From Methylophilales bacterium BACL14 MAG-120910-bin43 (GTDB taxonomy: Bacteria; Pseudomonadota; Gammaproteobacteria; Burkholderiales; Methylophilaceae), in NCBI GenBank assembly GCA_905181685.1, contig CAJIYK010000003.1, positions 1-64,000 on the forward strand: DNA of 64,000 bases, written 5' to 3'. A program made the position numbers and the translations under genes. Below the pieces are notes generated by a model, which worked only from the letters and a program-made list of their open reading frames with translations, made no database searches and had not been told where the DNA came from. Below are positions 18,973-31,068 of this stretch, in pieces (the stretch's first letter is position 1; each line of letters starts with the position of its first letter).

Positions 18973-21225
18973 CTAAACGGAAGCTTTTTCATTATCTTTG
19001 ATATTAAGAACAATTTCTTCCTTAGCATCAATATCAATTTCAACTTCACCACCGTTAACTAACTTACCAAATAAAAGTTCATCAGCAAGTGCTTTTCTAA
19101 TAGTATCTTGAATAAGTCTAGCCATAGGTCTTGCACCCATTTGCTCATCAAAACCTGATTTTGCGAGATAATTTTTTAAATCTTTTGTGAATGAGGCATC
19201 AACTTTTTTATCATGTAATTGAGTCTCTAATTGGATTAAAAACTTATCTACAACTTTCAAAATAATTTCATTGTCTAGTGAAGTAAATGAGACTGTTGCA
19301 TCTAGTCTATTTCTAAACTCTGGTGAGAAGACTTTTTTAATTTCCCATTTTCATCTCCACTTTTTTTAGTTTGTGTAAAGCCAAAATTTGATTTTGATAA
19401 AGCTTCTGCACCAGCATTAGTAGTCATAATAATAGTAACATTTCTGAAGTCAGTCTTTCGACCATTACTATCAGTTAATATACCGTTATCCATAACCTGA
19501 AGAAGAATATTAAAAATATCAGGGTTGCTTTCTCAATCTCATCTAAGTAATAAAACAGAGTAAGGATTTTTATTAATCTGTTCTGTTAGGATTCCACCTT
19601 GATCGTAACCAACATACCCTGGGGGCGCTCCTATCAACTTAGAAACAGAATGACGTTCCATATATTCACTCATATCAATTCTAATTAGCTCTATACCTAG
19701 TGTATATGCAAGCTGTCTTGCTACCTCAGTCTTACCAACTCCGGTTGGACCACTAAAGAGAAAGCTACCAATTGGTCTATCTATTGGACCAATCCACTTC
19801 GTGACATTTTTATTGCATTAGATAGTGTTTCAATAGCTTTGTCTTGGCCAAATATCACTGCTTTTAAATCTCTCTCAAGATTTTTTAGAGAGCTTCTGTC
19901 ATCTTTATTTATATTTTTAGCTGGTATTCGTGCAATTTTAGCGATTACATCTTCAATTTCTTTTGAACCAATATTCTTTTTTTGTTTTGACTTAGGTAAA
20001 ATTCTCTGCGCAGCACCTGCCTCATCAATAATATCAATTGCTTTGTCAGGCAAGCGTCTATCATTTAAAAATTTTGCAGATAATTCAGCTGCACTTATCA
20101 ATGCATTATTAGTAAACTTAACATTATGATGGCTCTCAAAATGAGTTTTTAAACCTTTAAGAATTTCTATAGTATTTTTTACTGTCGGCTCTTCAACATC
20201 TATTTTTTGGAATCTTCTCGTTAATGCATGATCTTTTTCAAATACCGATCTAAATTCTTGATAAGTTGTTGCACCTATACATTTAATATTTCCTCTTGCT
20301 AAAGCAGGTTTTAAAATATTTGATGCATCTAGTGTTCCACCACTTGCAGATCCTGCACCAATAATTGTATGAATTTCATCAATGAATAAGATAGAATTTT
20401 TTTGCTCTCCAAGCTGTTTTATAACAGTTTTAAGTCTTTGCTCAAAATCTCCTCGATATTTGGTGCCAGCAATAAGTGCACCAAGGTCAAGTGAATATAT
20501 AGTCATATTTTCTAAAACTGCTGGAATATTTTTATCTACAATTTTTTTAGCTAAACCCTCTGCAATTGCAGTTTTACCTACACCAGCCTCACCAACAAGA
20601 AGTGGATTATTTTTTCTTCGTCTACAAAGAATTTGAACAACTCTTTCAACTTCGGTTTCTCTACCAATTAATGGATCAATTTTACCTTCACTGACAAGCT
20701 TGTTTAAATTTACTGCATAAGTTTCTAAGCCTTTACTCGTTTTGGTATCAGCTCCAGTTGTTTCTTGAGCCTGTTCTTTTTGATTATTTTCAGTCGTCTT
20801 GGCAATGCCATGAGCGATAAAATTAACAACATCCAATCTAGCGATACCTTGTTGGTGAAGAAAGTAAACTGCATGTGAGTCTTTTTCACCAAAGATAGCA
20901 ACTAAAACGTTTGCACCTGTCACCTCTTTTTTCCCAGATGATTGAACATGCAACATCGCTCTTTGAATTACTCTTTGAAACCCAAAGTTGGTTGAGTATC
21001 TACGTCATCCTTTCCTCCAACCTTTGGTGTATGTTCTTCAATATGACCAACAACATCCTCTCTAAGTTTGTCAAGATTGGCCCCACAAGAATTTAGAACC
21101 TCTGAGGCAGATGGATTATCTAGCATAGCCAGTAACAAATGTTCGACAGTAATTAACTCATGACGTTTCTGTCGAGCATCCATAAATGCCATGTGTAAAC
21201 TAACTTCTAATTCTTGTGCAATCAT
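18973..21225 (-). CDS. clpA: ClpA, ATPase subunit of the ClpAP protease (about four frame breaks)
   Basis: AAA+ unfoldase that feeds proteins to ClpP. In order it has an N domain ([33 protein letters not shown]), the first AAA module with GEAGVGKTA and LFIDEIH, and the second with GPTGVGKTE and LLLDEIEKA. The C-terminal D2-small segment is [24 protein letters not shown]. Frame breaks lie near 20960, 19790, 19530 and 19345. Reading through them restores all motifs in order. The corrected length is about 750 aa, normal. clpS lies 7 bases upstream on the same strand, which distinguishes it from ClpB. No clpP is in the window. Confidence 0.95.
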
Positions 21226-21232
21226 AATTTAA

Positions 21233-21546
21233 CTATATCTTTTCTATAATACATTGCAAGGGGTGCTGGGACTCTTTTGATAAATTTAGTACTTGATTCA
21301 TTTTAGTCTCTGCAATTTCTAATGGAAAAATACCACATATACCTATACCTTCAGTATGTATTTGAAGCATTATTTTTGTTGCTTCATCATGTGACTTTTT
21401 AAAAACTTTTTGAATGACATCGACTACAAATTCCATAGGGTGTAATCATCATTCAATAATATGACTTTATAATTCTTAGGAAGTTTCGGCTTAACTTGAG
21501 ATTCTTTTACTATGGTATCTTCAAGCTGGTCTGGTTTCATATTCAT
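21233..21546 (-). CDS. clpS: ClpS adaptor of ClpAP (one frame break)
   Basis: Small adaptor that binds ClpA and delivers N-degron substrates. The core PKNYKVILLNDDYTPMEFVV is split by one missing C near 21437. The 3' part (VIQKVFKKSHDEATKIMLQIHTEG, then ETKMNQVLN) is in one frame. The start ATG at 21544-21546 gives a variable charged N-terminus. The corrected length is about 104 aa, typical. It precedes clpA by 7 bases, the conserved clpS-clpA operon. Confidence 0.92.
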
Positions 21547-21563
21547 ACAATTATTTTAATTGT

Positions 21564-22818
21564 TTATTTATAAATCTTAATTTTTTTAATAGTCTGCTCA
21601 TATATATTAATGATCTCAAATTTTGTTTCATGCATTTTAAAGCTTGTATTGGTTTCTGGAATATTTTCCAAAAACTCAATAATAAGTCCGCTTAATGTTA
21701 TGGGACCACTAGTGGGTAGCTTTAGGTTCAGTTTTTTATTAAGATCTCTAATTGAGATTGCCCCATCAACAATCCATCCATCATCTTCACTTACAATTTT
21801 TGAGAGTTTGGAGGGTATATCTTTATTAAATTCTCCAATAATTTCCTCAAGCAAATCCTCTAAAGAGACCAAGCCTAAGAAATCACCATACTCATTCACT
21901 ATAAATCCTTTTTTCTCTTGGTTATCTTGAAAATATTGAATTTGCTTATAAATAGTAGTTCCAGAGGGAATAAAATAAGGGGGCTCTATTAATTCTTTTA
22001 AGGATTCATGTGTGATTTCATTATTTTGTTCTTTAACTACCAGCTTTAGTAATTTTTTTGAATCAATTACACCAATAATTTCATCATTATCTTTGACCAC
22101 CATCTGACGATAATTTGAATTAATAACTTTTCCAAGTATTTCGTCTATGGGCTGTTTTAGATAAACAGATTCTACGTTTGTATGAGGCATCATTACCTCA
22201 TCAATTGTTACTTTATTTAAATCTATTAAATTTAAGAAAATTGATTTATTTTTTTGAGGAATAAATGTACCAGACTCACTAATGATGCTTTTTAACTCAT
22301 CCATATTAATCAAGTCTTTTTGATTAAAATTTGTTTTGATGTTTACGAGCTTTAAAAACCCAAGAACAAAAAAATTCAAAAATAAAACGATGGGATAAAA
22401 GACTTTTAGAAGCGGATAGAGAATGAAAGCTACAATAAGGCGCTAACTTTTCCGGGTGGGCTGCTCCAATTACCTTTGGAGAAATTTCACTAAAAATGAC
22501 AATCATAAATGTAGTAATGATTGTTCCAATAAAGATTATACTTTCTTGCGTACCAAAAAATTCAACAACAATCAGTGTAACAAGTGCCGCTGCTGCTGCA
22601 TTTGCAAAGTTATTACAGAGTAAAATTACACTAAGTAATTTATCTGTTTCGTTAAGAAGCTTTATGGCCAGCTTTGCTCCGACATTACCTTGTTTGCTGA
22701 GATGTTTAAGTCTATATCTATTGACTGACATTAAGCTAGTTTCAGAAATAGCAAAGAATGCAGATAGCACCAAAAGAATAGCTAATAGAACAAGCTGAAA
22801 ATTTAAATTAAAATCCAT
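21564..22818 (-). CDS. CorC/HlyC-family membrane protein with DUF21 and CBS domains (one frame break)
   Basis: A four-helix membrane DUF21 (CNNM) domain (LVLSAFFAISETSLMSVNRYRL, NNFANAAAAALVT, FSEISPKVIGA) is followed by a CBS pair and a C-terminal CorC_HlyC domain. The cytoplasmic parts show VMMPHTNVESV and EYGDFLGLVSLEDLLEEIIGE. One base error near 22437 separates the halves. After correction the last membrane helices read FILYPLLKVFYPIVLFL. The corrected length is about 417 aa. Members are implicated in Mg2+/Co2+ efflux or homeostasis, and the older name hemolysin is misleading. It lies downstream of secF on the same strand. Confidence 0.88.
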
Positions 22819-22830
22819 ACGAAAATTTGT

Positions 22831-23751
22831 TTATTTTTCTGCTTTAACATCGACAACTGCGAGATTAGATTGATTAGTTCCGAGCCAAATTGCTAGGGGG
22901 CAACCCACCATAATTGAAGAATAGATACCAAATAAAATCCCGATTGTTAATGCAATTGAAAAGTTATGTAAGATTTCTCCACCAAAAATTAACATACATA
23001 TAACAACTGTTTGGGTAGACAGGTGTGTCATTATGGTTCGTGACATTGTTCGTGTAATTGCGTTGTTAACAACTTCAATAACTGAAGACTTTCGCATGAT
23101 GCGAAAATTCTCCCTGACTCGATCGAAGACAACAACAGACTCATTAACCGAGTATCCTAAAACTGCTAGCACAGCTGCTAGAACAGTGAGATTAAATTCC
23201 CATTGAAAAAATGCAAAGAAGCCAAGTATTATCACAACATCATGCATGTTAGCGACGATTGCAGCAACAGCAAATCTCCACTCAAATCGAAGCCACAGAT
23301 AGAGCATAATTCCTATACCAACAAATAGTATTGCTAAGGCCCCATCTTCATAAAGTTCATCACCAACTTGGGAGCCAACCGACTCGACCCTCTCAATTTT
23401 CAATGCTGGGTCTGATTCCTTTAATGTAAGAGCAATTTTTTCTGACAGGTCGGCAAGTGATAAATTTTCTACTACTGGAAGTCTGATTAAAACATCACTA
23501 CTCGTTCCGAAATTTTGTACTTGTGCCTCTGGCAGATCAATTTTTTTAAGTGTCGAACGAATTTCTTCGAGGTTTGCTGCTTGAGGATAGCTCACTTCCA
23601 TTAAGGTACCTCCAGTAAAATCAACACCTAAGTTTAATCCGCGAGTAACCAAAAATAAAATTGAAGCAATAAATATTGAGGTAGAAATAATTGCGGAAAT
23701 TTTTCTAAATTTCATAAAAGGAATATCTGTTTTTACTCTAAAAATTTCCAT
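22831..23751 (-). CDS. secF: SecF protein-export membrane subunit
   Basis: A 306-residue partner of SecD that uses the proton gradient to complete export through SecYEG. The N-terminal membrane helix is followed by GLNLGVDFTGGTLMEV, the family hallmark near residue 30, then a periplasmic loop and a C-terminal five-helix domain with YSVNESVVVFDRVREN. It starts 3 bases after the secD stop. The frame is intact. Confidence 0.97.
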   Translation of the reverse strand: MEIFRVKTDIPFMKFRKISAIISTSIFIASILFLVTRGLNLGVDFTGGTLMEVSYPQAANLEEIRSTLKKIDLPEAQVQNFGTSSDVLIRLPVVENLSLADLSEKIALTLKESDPALKIERVESVGSQVGDELYEDGALAILFVGIGIMLYLWLRFEWRFAVAAIVANMHDVVIILGFFAFFQWEFNLTVLAAVLAVLGYSVNESVVVFDRVRENFRIMRKSSVIEVVNNAITRTMSRTIMTHLSTQTVVICMLIFGGEILHNFSIALTIGILFGIYSSIMVGCPLAIWLGTNQSNLAVVDVKAEK

Positions 23752-23754
23752 AAT

Positions 23755-25655
23755 TTAATTATTTTCTACTTTAAAAATCTCTCCGATAGAGATTTTTTTA
23801 ATTGTTCTTTTATTACCATAAATATAATTTACGATTCCTCTGGAGACAAAGATAGCACTATATACAGAGGTTAAAATACCAAGTACAAGAACTACAGCAA
23901 ACCCTTTAATTGGGCCAGAGCCAAACATAAACAAGGCAAGACCAGCAATCATAGTCGTAATATTTGAATCAAGGATTGTCCCCCATGCTTTATCGTAGCC
24001 CTGACTTATACTTTTTTGAGGAGGCATACCATTTCTAATTTCATCTCTTATACGCTCGTTAATTAGGACGTTAGCATCAATCGCCATACCAATTGTGATA
24101 GCAATCGCAGCAAGCCCAGGCAATGTTAATGTAGCTTGAAGTGCAGATAATAATGCTGTTAAAAACAATAAATTTACCGATAAGCCAATCACTGAAACAA
24201 CTCCAAAAAACATGTAGTAGGCAACCATTAAAACAACGATAGCTGCAAAGCCCCACATCGTTGAATTAACACCGCGGGCAATATTCTCTTTACCCATACT
24301 TGGTCCGACCGTTCTTTCTTCTACTATTTCCATTGGGACAGAAAGTGACCCTGCTCTTAAAAGCAATGAGATATCAGTAGATTCTTGAGCATTTTCCATA
24401 CCAGTAATCATTACATTACCTCCACCAATCTCACTCTTAATTTTGGGTGCTGTAATTACTTCAGTATAATTTTTTTCAATAAGCAACAAAGCAATTCTTT
24501 TGCCTATATTTTTTCGGGTTACTTCTTTAAAAATATTAGTACCTACAGAATCTAAATCAAGATATACAACAGATTGGCCTGTCATTTGATCCACGCCAGG
24601 TGATGCATCCTCTAACCTTTCCCCAGTTAAAATCACCTCTTTTTTTACTAAGAGAGGATTCCCAGAGCGATCATAATAGAGTTCAGTGCCAGGAGGTAGC
24701 TGTCCATTCTCCGCTTTCTCTATGGTAGCTGGATCTGATCTTTCTTCATCCACCATTCTCATTTCTAAAATTGCGGTTCTGCCAATAATTTCCTTTGCTT
24801 TTGCGGTATCTTGAACGCCTGGAAGTTGAACAACAATTCGATCTTGACCTTGTTGTTGGATTATTGGTTCAGCAACACCCAACTCATTGACTCTGTTATG
24901 TAAGGTTTCAAGGTTTTGTTTTAGAGCAAAGTTAACATTCTCTTCATCGGTATATTGATTATTTTTAATTTTCAAGATGAATTCATTATTATTTTTAATT
25001 TCTGAAAAATTAAATGCTTCTGTCTCTTTTGCAGGAGCGTTGCCTCCAAAAATTGAACGACCCGAACCTTGAGCTCTTATAATATTTTTTGCTTCATTTA
25101 AGCGCATCTTCTGATTTGAACTTTAATTGAACATAATTATTAATGACTTTTGAATCATAGTATTTAATATTTTCTTTTTGTAATTCTTTTCTAACATTTA
25201 CTAAAAAACCGTCATTCTTTTTTTCTGAAAGTTTTGATAAATCAAGTTGCATTAGAAAATGAACACCACCTCTAAGGTCTAAGCCTAAGATACATGGGTA
25301 GTGCACCAAGATTGGATAACCAATCAGGTGAGTTGGATATAAGATTGAGCGCTACAACAAATTTATTACCTAAACTTTTTTCAATAACTTGCTTGGCATT
25401 TAATTGGTCATTTGCTTCTTTAAACTTAATTTTTATATCGGTATCTTCAAAAGCAATTCCAATATTTTGGATATTTGCTTTATCAAGCGATGATTCAACT
25501 AATTTAAGTGTAGATCGATCAACTGTCTCGCCTGCTTTCACGGGCATCACTTGGACAGCAAAGGACTCTCCATAAAAATTTGGTGTGACATACAGCAGAC
25601 TTAACCCAATAGTTAAAAGGATTAAAATATATTTCCAACTAGAGTACTGATTCAT
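23755..25655 (-). CDS. secD: SecD protein-export membrane subunit (two frame breaks)
   Basis: SecD forms the proton-driven SecDF complex. The N-terminal helix (YILILLTIGLSLLYVTPNFYG) is followed by the hallmark LGLDLRGGVHFLMQLD, the periplasmic P1 region (NRVNELGVAEPIIQQQGQDR, IVVQLPGV) and the C-terminal membrane domain with IGMAIDANVLINERIRDEI. Breaks near 25300 and 25100 are each one base, and the SecD sequence continues on both sides. The corrected length is about 633 aa, close to the usual 615. It lies between yajC and secF in the standard order. Confidence 0.96.
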
Positions 25656-25674
25656 TTAAATAAACTTAAACAAT

Positions 25675-25956
25675 TTATATTGATTTAATTGTTCCCTTGG
25701 GAAGGACGGCTTGAACCGTTTGTTTTTGAATTTTAATTTGTGAATTGGCATTCACTTCTAAAATTGCAAATTGATCATTTAATTTAGTTATTTTTCCTAA
25801 GATGCCTCCACTTGTTGAGACTTCGTCTCCAACTTTTAATGCAGCCAACATTGCTTTCACTTTTTTTGCTTGAGCCATTTGAGGTCTAATTAGCATAAAG
25901 TAAAAAAGAACAAAAATAATAATGAATGGTAAAAATCCTGACAGTGCTTCGTTCAC
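25675..25956 (-). CDS. yajC: YajC, Sec translocon accessory protein
   Basis: A 93-residue single-pass inner-membrane protein. The N-terminal helix is FLPFIIIFVLFYFMLIRPQ, ending in the characteristic RPQ, followed by a small SH3-like domain (VGDEVSTSGGILGKITKL). It associates with SecDF. It lies upstream of secD by 19 bases and downstream of tgt, which confirms the assignment. The frame is intact. Confidence 0.96.
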   Translation of the reverse strand: MNEALSGFLPFIIIFVLFYFMLIRPQMAQAKKVKAMLAALKVGDEVSTSGGILGKITKLNDQFAILEVNANSQIKIQKQTVQAVLPKGTIKSI

Positions 25957-26048
25957 GTTGTAATTTCCTTAAAAAAACATGATTTTATCATAAGAAGGAG
26001 CTCTATTCATCAACCTTCCTCTTTTTTATAAATGCGGATTTAAATGAT

Positions 26049-27106
<1,058 letters not shown>

Positions 27107-27207
27107 AAGCCATTTGGAGTAACTAAATATAGAATCTAATATTATAAAATATTAATAAGTCTTAAACGATGATTATTCGTTGATTGTAGGATAAAATCAG
27201 GTAATAA

Positions 27208-27981
27208 ATGAATATTAAAATAAAAAATAACAAAAAAGATATTTTGGGAAAAAAAGGATTTTATCTGCTTCCAAATATTTTTACCACGGCATCTTTATTC
27301 GCAGGTTTTTATGCCATAGTGCAGGCAATGAATGGAGCATTTGATCATTCGGCTATTGCAATTTTTATTGCGCTTATTTTGGATGGGCTTGATGGAAGGG
27401 TTGCAAGGTTAACCAATACTGAAAGTGATTTTGGTGCTGAATACGATAGTCTGTCAGATATGGTGTCTTTTGGCGCCGCGCCAGCATTGGTGATATATGT
27501 GTGGGCATTAAATCCTTTAGGAAAGTTTGGTTGGATTATCGCCTTTATATATTGTGCCTGTGCCGCATTCAGGTTAGCCCGCTTTAATGTAAAGTTAGAT
27601 ATTGAAAATAAGAAATATTTTTCTGGTTTGCCATCTCCAGCAGCAGCGACATTACTTGCGAGTTTCATTTGGATATCCTTTGATAATGGGATTAATGGGG
27701 ATGATATCTTTTTAGGTTTCTTCCAGATGCAATGGTTTGCTGCAGTTTTAACTTTCTTTTCTGCATTAGCTATGGCGTCTGACTTAAAATATTACAGCGG
27801 TAAAAATCTTAATTTTAGAAAAAGTCAGCCATTTATCGCTATTTTGATTATTGTGATCATTTTTGGTGTGATTTCGCATAATCCAGCTGAAATAGTTTTT
27901 TTAATTGCTCTTCTATATGCATTATCTGGCCCTTATAGCTATTTGCAGTCTAAGAAACTTTCAAATTATATTAACTTTTAA
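27208..27981 (+). CDS. pssA: CDP-diacylglycerol--serine O-phosphatidyltransferase
   Basis: Integral membrane enzyme making phosphatidylserine, the precursor of phosphatidylethanolamine. The CDP-alcohol phosphotransferase motif DG-x2-AR-x8-G-x3-D-x3-D is complete: DGLDGRVARLTN, then GAEYDSLSDMVSFGAAPA. About seven hydrophobic segments follow, and the length of 257 aa is normal for the Bacillus-like subclass II enzyme. It lies 9 bases upstream of leuA. The frame is intact. No psd gene lies next to it here. Confidence 0.95.
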   Translation: MNIKIKNNKKDILGKKGFYLLPNIFTTASLFAGFYAIVQAMNGAFDHSAIAIFIALILDGLDGRVARLTNTESDFGAEYDSLSDMVSFGAAPALVIYVWALNPLGKFGWIIAFIYCACAAFRLARFNVKLDIENKKYFSGLPSPAAATLLASFIWISFDNGINGDDIFLGFFQMQWFAAVLTFFSALAMASDLKYYSGKNLNFRKSQPFIAILIIVIIFGVISHNPAEIVFLIALLYALSGPYSYLQSKKLSNYINF

Positions 27982-27990
27982 ATAACGAAT

Positions 27991-29524
27991 ATGAATGAAT
28001 TAATCATTTTTGATACAACGCTTCGTGACGGTGAACAAAGCCCTGGAGCCTCAATGACTCAGGAAGAAAAGTTGAGGATTGCAAAGCAGCTTGAAAAATT
28101 AGGTGTGAATGTCATAGAAGCCGGATTTGCTGCAGCTAGTCCTGGTGATTTTAGCTCTATTAATGCTATCTCAAAAATCATTGATAAATCAACTGTCTGC
28201 TCATTAGCAAGGGCGCTTGAAAGTGACATTAAAAAAGCAGGCCAAGCGATCCAGCCAGCTAAGCACAAAAGAATCCACACCTTTATCGCAACAAGCAAGA
28301 TTCATATGGAAAATAAACTAAGAATGAGCCCTGAACAGGTTTTAAATAGGGGGGTTGAGGCTGTTAAATGGGCATTGGAGTATACAGATGACGTTGAATT
28401 TTCAGCTGAAGATGCAGTGAGATCGGATGTCAATTTTTTGATTGAAATTTTTGATGCGGTTATTAAGGCAGGGGCTAAAACAATCAATGTACCAGACACA
28501 GTAGGGTACTCAATACCTAAGAGCTGGGGAAACCTTATGAATGAATTAATTTCAAAAGTACCAAATTCACAAGATGTTATATGGTCTACACATTGTCATA
28601 ATGATCTTAGGCATGGCGGTCGCAAATTCTCTATCTGCTGTACAAAATGGTGCAAGACAAGTGGAATGCACTATCAATGGACTGGGAGAGAGAGCGGGAA
28701 ATGCAAGTCTTGAGGAAATAGTGATGTCTGTCAAAACGAGAAAAGATATCTTTAACCTCGAAACTAAAATTAATACTGAGCAGATTGTGACAACCTCTAA
28801 GTTAGTCTCAAATATTACAGGTTACCCTGTGCAGCCTAATAAGGCGATTGTGGGGGCGAATGCATTTGCTCATGAATCAGGTATTCATCAAGATGGTGTT
28901 CTAAAACATCGAGAAACTTATGAAATCATGAGGGCACAAGATGTAGGTTGGGGCGATAATAAGATTTCGTTAGGCAAGCTATCTGGACGTAACGCATTTA
29001 AAAATAGATTGGTTGAGCTAGGTATTGAGTTGGATTCTGATGAAGTTTTAAATTCTACATTTGATAGATTTAAGGCGCTTGCCGATAAAAAATCTGAAAT
29101 TTATGATGAGGATATTCATGCGCTAGTTACTGAAGAATTTATATCTGGGGCTGTTGATCGATTTAAACTTATTTCATTAAAGTCCATTACAGACACTCAA
29201 AAAAAACCTTTCGCAGAAATTGAAATTTCTGTAGATGGAGAGTTAAAAAATGCAAAGGCAGAGGGTGGTGGTCCAGTGGATGCAACATTCAAAGCGATTG
29301 AATTAATTGCGAAATCAAATACTGAGCTCTTATTGTACTCGGTGAACAATATTACTTCAGGTACAGATTCTAAAGGACAAGTCACTGTGAGACTCGCCAA
29401 AGGAGGGAGGGTGGTAAATGGTTTAGGTTCGGATACTGATATTGTCATTGCCTCATCGATGGCCTATCTCAATGCACTAAACAAACTCGTTTCTAAGGCA
29501 GAACGAGCTCACCCTCAAGTCTAG
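27991..29524 (+). CDS. leuA: 2-isopropylmalate synthase (one frame break)
   Basis: First leucine-specific enzyme, condensing acetyl-CoA with 2-oxoisovalerate. The N-terminal TIM barrel has [17 protein letters not shown] with the metal-binding Asp, [14 protein letters not shown] with the metal His pair, and [13 protein letters not shown]. The C-terminal leucine-sensing domain has [13 protein letters not shown] near 430. One inserted base near 28611 shifts the frame just inside HCHNDL, and the rest continues at once. The corrected length is about 511 aa, standard. The presence of ilvE at 59.4 kb and the leucine regulatory domain fits a complete branched-chain pathway. Confidence 0.96.
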
Positions 29525-29538
29525 AACGAAAATTTTTT

Positions 29539-30200
29539 ATGAATCTTGCAATATTTGATCTTGATAATACGCTTCTAGATGGAGATTCTGATTATAACTG
29601 GGGTTTATACCTGGTAAAAAAAGGTTACCTCGATGAGGGTGAATATAAAGAGCAGAATCAAAAGTTTTTTGAGGAGTATCAAGCAGGTAAATTAGATATT
29701 TTTGCGTTTGCTGAATTTCAATTCCAGTTTTTAAAAAATAACACAAGAAAATTTCTTAATGAAGTCCGGTCTGATTATATTAATGAAATCATTAAGCCAA
29801 TGATCTTAAAAAAAGCAGTAGATTTAGTAAACCAACACAAAGAGGCTGGGGATAGATTACTTATTATCACAGCAACCAATAGCTTCATTACAAAACCGAT
29901 TGGAGAGCTTTTTGGGATTGATGAGCTTATCGGTACAGATCCTGAGGAGCATTTAGGTGAATTTACTGGCAAAGTTAAAGGCACCCCTTCCTTCAAGGAA
30001 GGCAAGGTGACGCGATTATTTGATTGGCTGGATGAGAAAAATCTAAAATTAGCAGATTTTGAAAAAACTTTTTTCTATAGTGATTCTCATAATGATCTCG
30101 CTTACTCGAAGTTGTAACTAACCCAGTAGTTGTTAATGGAGATAAAATTCTCTTAGAAAAAGCACAAGAAAAAAACTGGCCTAAACTCAATTTGAAATAA
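29539..30200 (+). CDS. HAD-IB family phosphatase (SerB-like), one frame break
   Basis: Haloacid dehalogenase-type phosphohydrolase. Motif I is IFDLDNTLLDGDSD near residue 4, motif II is LLIITATNSFITKP near 112, and motif III is FFYSDSHNDLAYS near 183. The first frame stops at 30117. One base correction gives VTNPVVVNGDKILLEKAQEKNWP and a stop at 30198-30200. The corrected length is about 220 aa. This subfamily includes phosphoserine phosphatase-like and CicA-like enzymes, and the substrate cannot be named. It is 14 bases downstream of leuA. Confidence 0.88.
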
Positions 30201-30203
30201 TTT

Positions 30204-30989
30204 TTAAACTAAAACTATTTCTACGACAAACTTTGTCCCAAGATAAGCAAGAATCAAGAAAGCAAAAGCAAGCAAGGAAATGATTATTGATTTTTTTCCT
30301 CGCCACCCAAATTGAACCCTCCCAAATAAAACTAGTGCATAGGAAAGCCAGGCAAGAATAGTAAAAATTGTTTTATGATTCCAATCAAGTGATTGACCAA
30401 ATAGATAATTTGAAAAAAATAAGCTTGAAAATAGAGTAAAGGTCAAGAATATAAATCCTACCCAATAAATCTGAAATAATTTACTTTCCACATCAAGCAA
30501 TGGCTCACTGCTTGATATCATTGATGAACTTTTAGTTTCGGCATGTAAGCTTTTTTCAAATAATAGTAAAAATAAAGAAAAAATAGAACCAAAGGTAAGC
30601 AATCCATAACCAAGCATAGCAATAATAATATGAATACTTGCAGGAAGTGAATAGTATTGAATGGACTGATGGTCAGGTTGAATCAAAGGAAAAACGAGAA
30701 CTATTATTAATGCAGGAATTAAGGTAAATATTTCCAATCCTCGGTATTTAGATTTGCTGTTCAATAAAAGATATATCAAAACAATTATCCAGCTCAATAG
30801 TAATGTGGAGTTAGCAAAACTTAAGTCAACACCTTGATTAAAGATGTGATTGTAAATCAACAATGCATGCGAGATTAAGCCTATAGCAACCAGAAAGCTA
30901 TAATTTTTTATGATTTTTATATTTGAAAGTGAAGAAAGGCATGGAATCAAATATAAAATCAATGTAACTAAATAAAGGGTTTCATTCAT
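30204..30989 (-). CDS. YpjD-like CcsA/HemX-family membrane protein
   Basis: A 261-residue polytopic inner-membrane protein of the cytochrome c assembly (CcsA/YpjD) family. Eight hydrophobic helices can be counted, and SLDWNHKTIFTILAWLSYA, RVQFGWRGKK and YSLPASIHIIIAMLGYGLL carry conserved Trp/His residues of the group. It is divergent from ffh, as ypjD is from ffh in many proteobacteria, which supports the call. The function of this branch is not established; heme handling is inferred from the family. The frame is intact, and it ends 3 bases from the convergent HAD gene. Confidence 0.85.
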   Translation of the reverse strand: MNETLYLVTLILYLIPCLSSLSNIKIIKNYSFLVAIGLISHALLIYNHIFNQGVDLSFANSTLLLSWIIVLIYLLLNSKSKYRGLEIFTLIPALIIVLVFPLIQPDHQSIQYYSLPASIHIIIAMLGYGLLTFGSIFSLFLLLFEKSLHAETKSSSMISSSEPLLDVESKLFQIYWVGFIFLTFTLFSSLFFSNYLFGQSLDWNHKTIFTILAWLSYALVLFGRVQFGWRGKKSIIISLLAFAFLILAYLGTKFVVEIVLV

Positions 30990-31068
30990 GTTTATATTTT
31001 AATTAATTAATAAAGACAATTATAATGGAAATAACAACTATTCAACAATTAACAAATTAATAAACTTT

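Noticed and set aside
11666-21225. Mass pseudogene formation, as in an obligate symbiont
   Set aside because: The damaged genes are essential and motif-complete, and intact genes of the same type lie among them.
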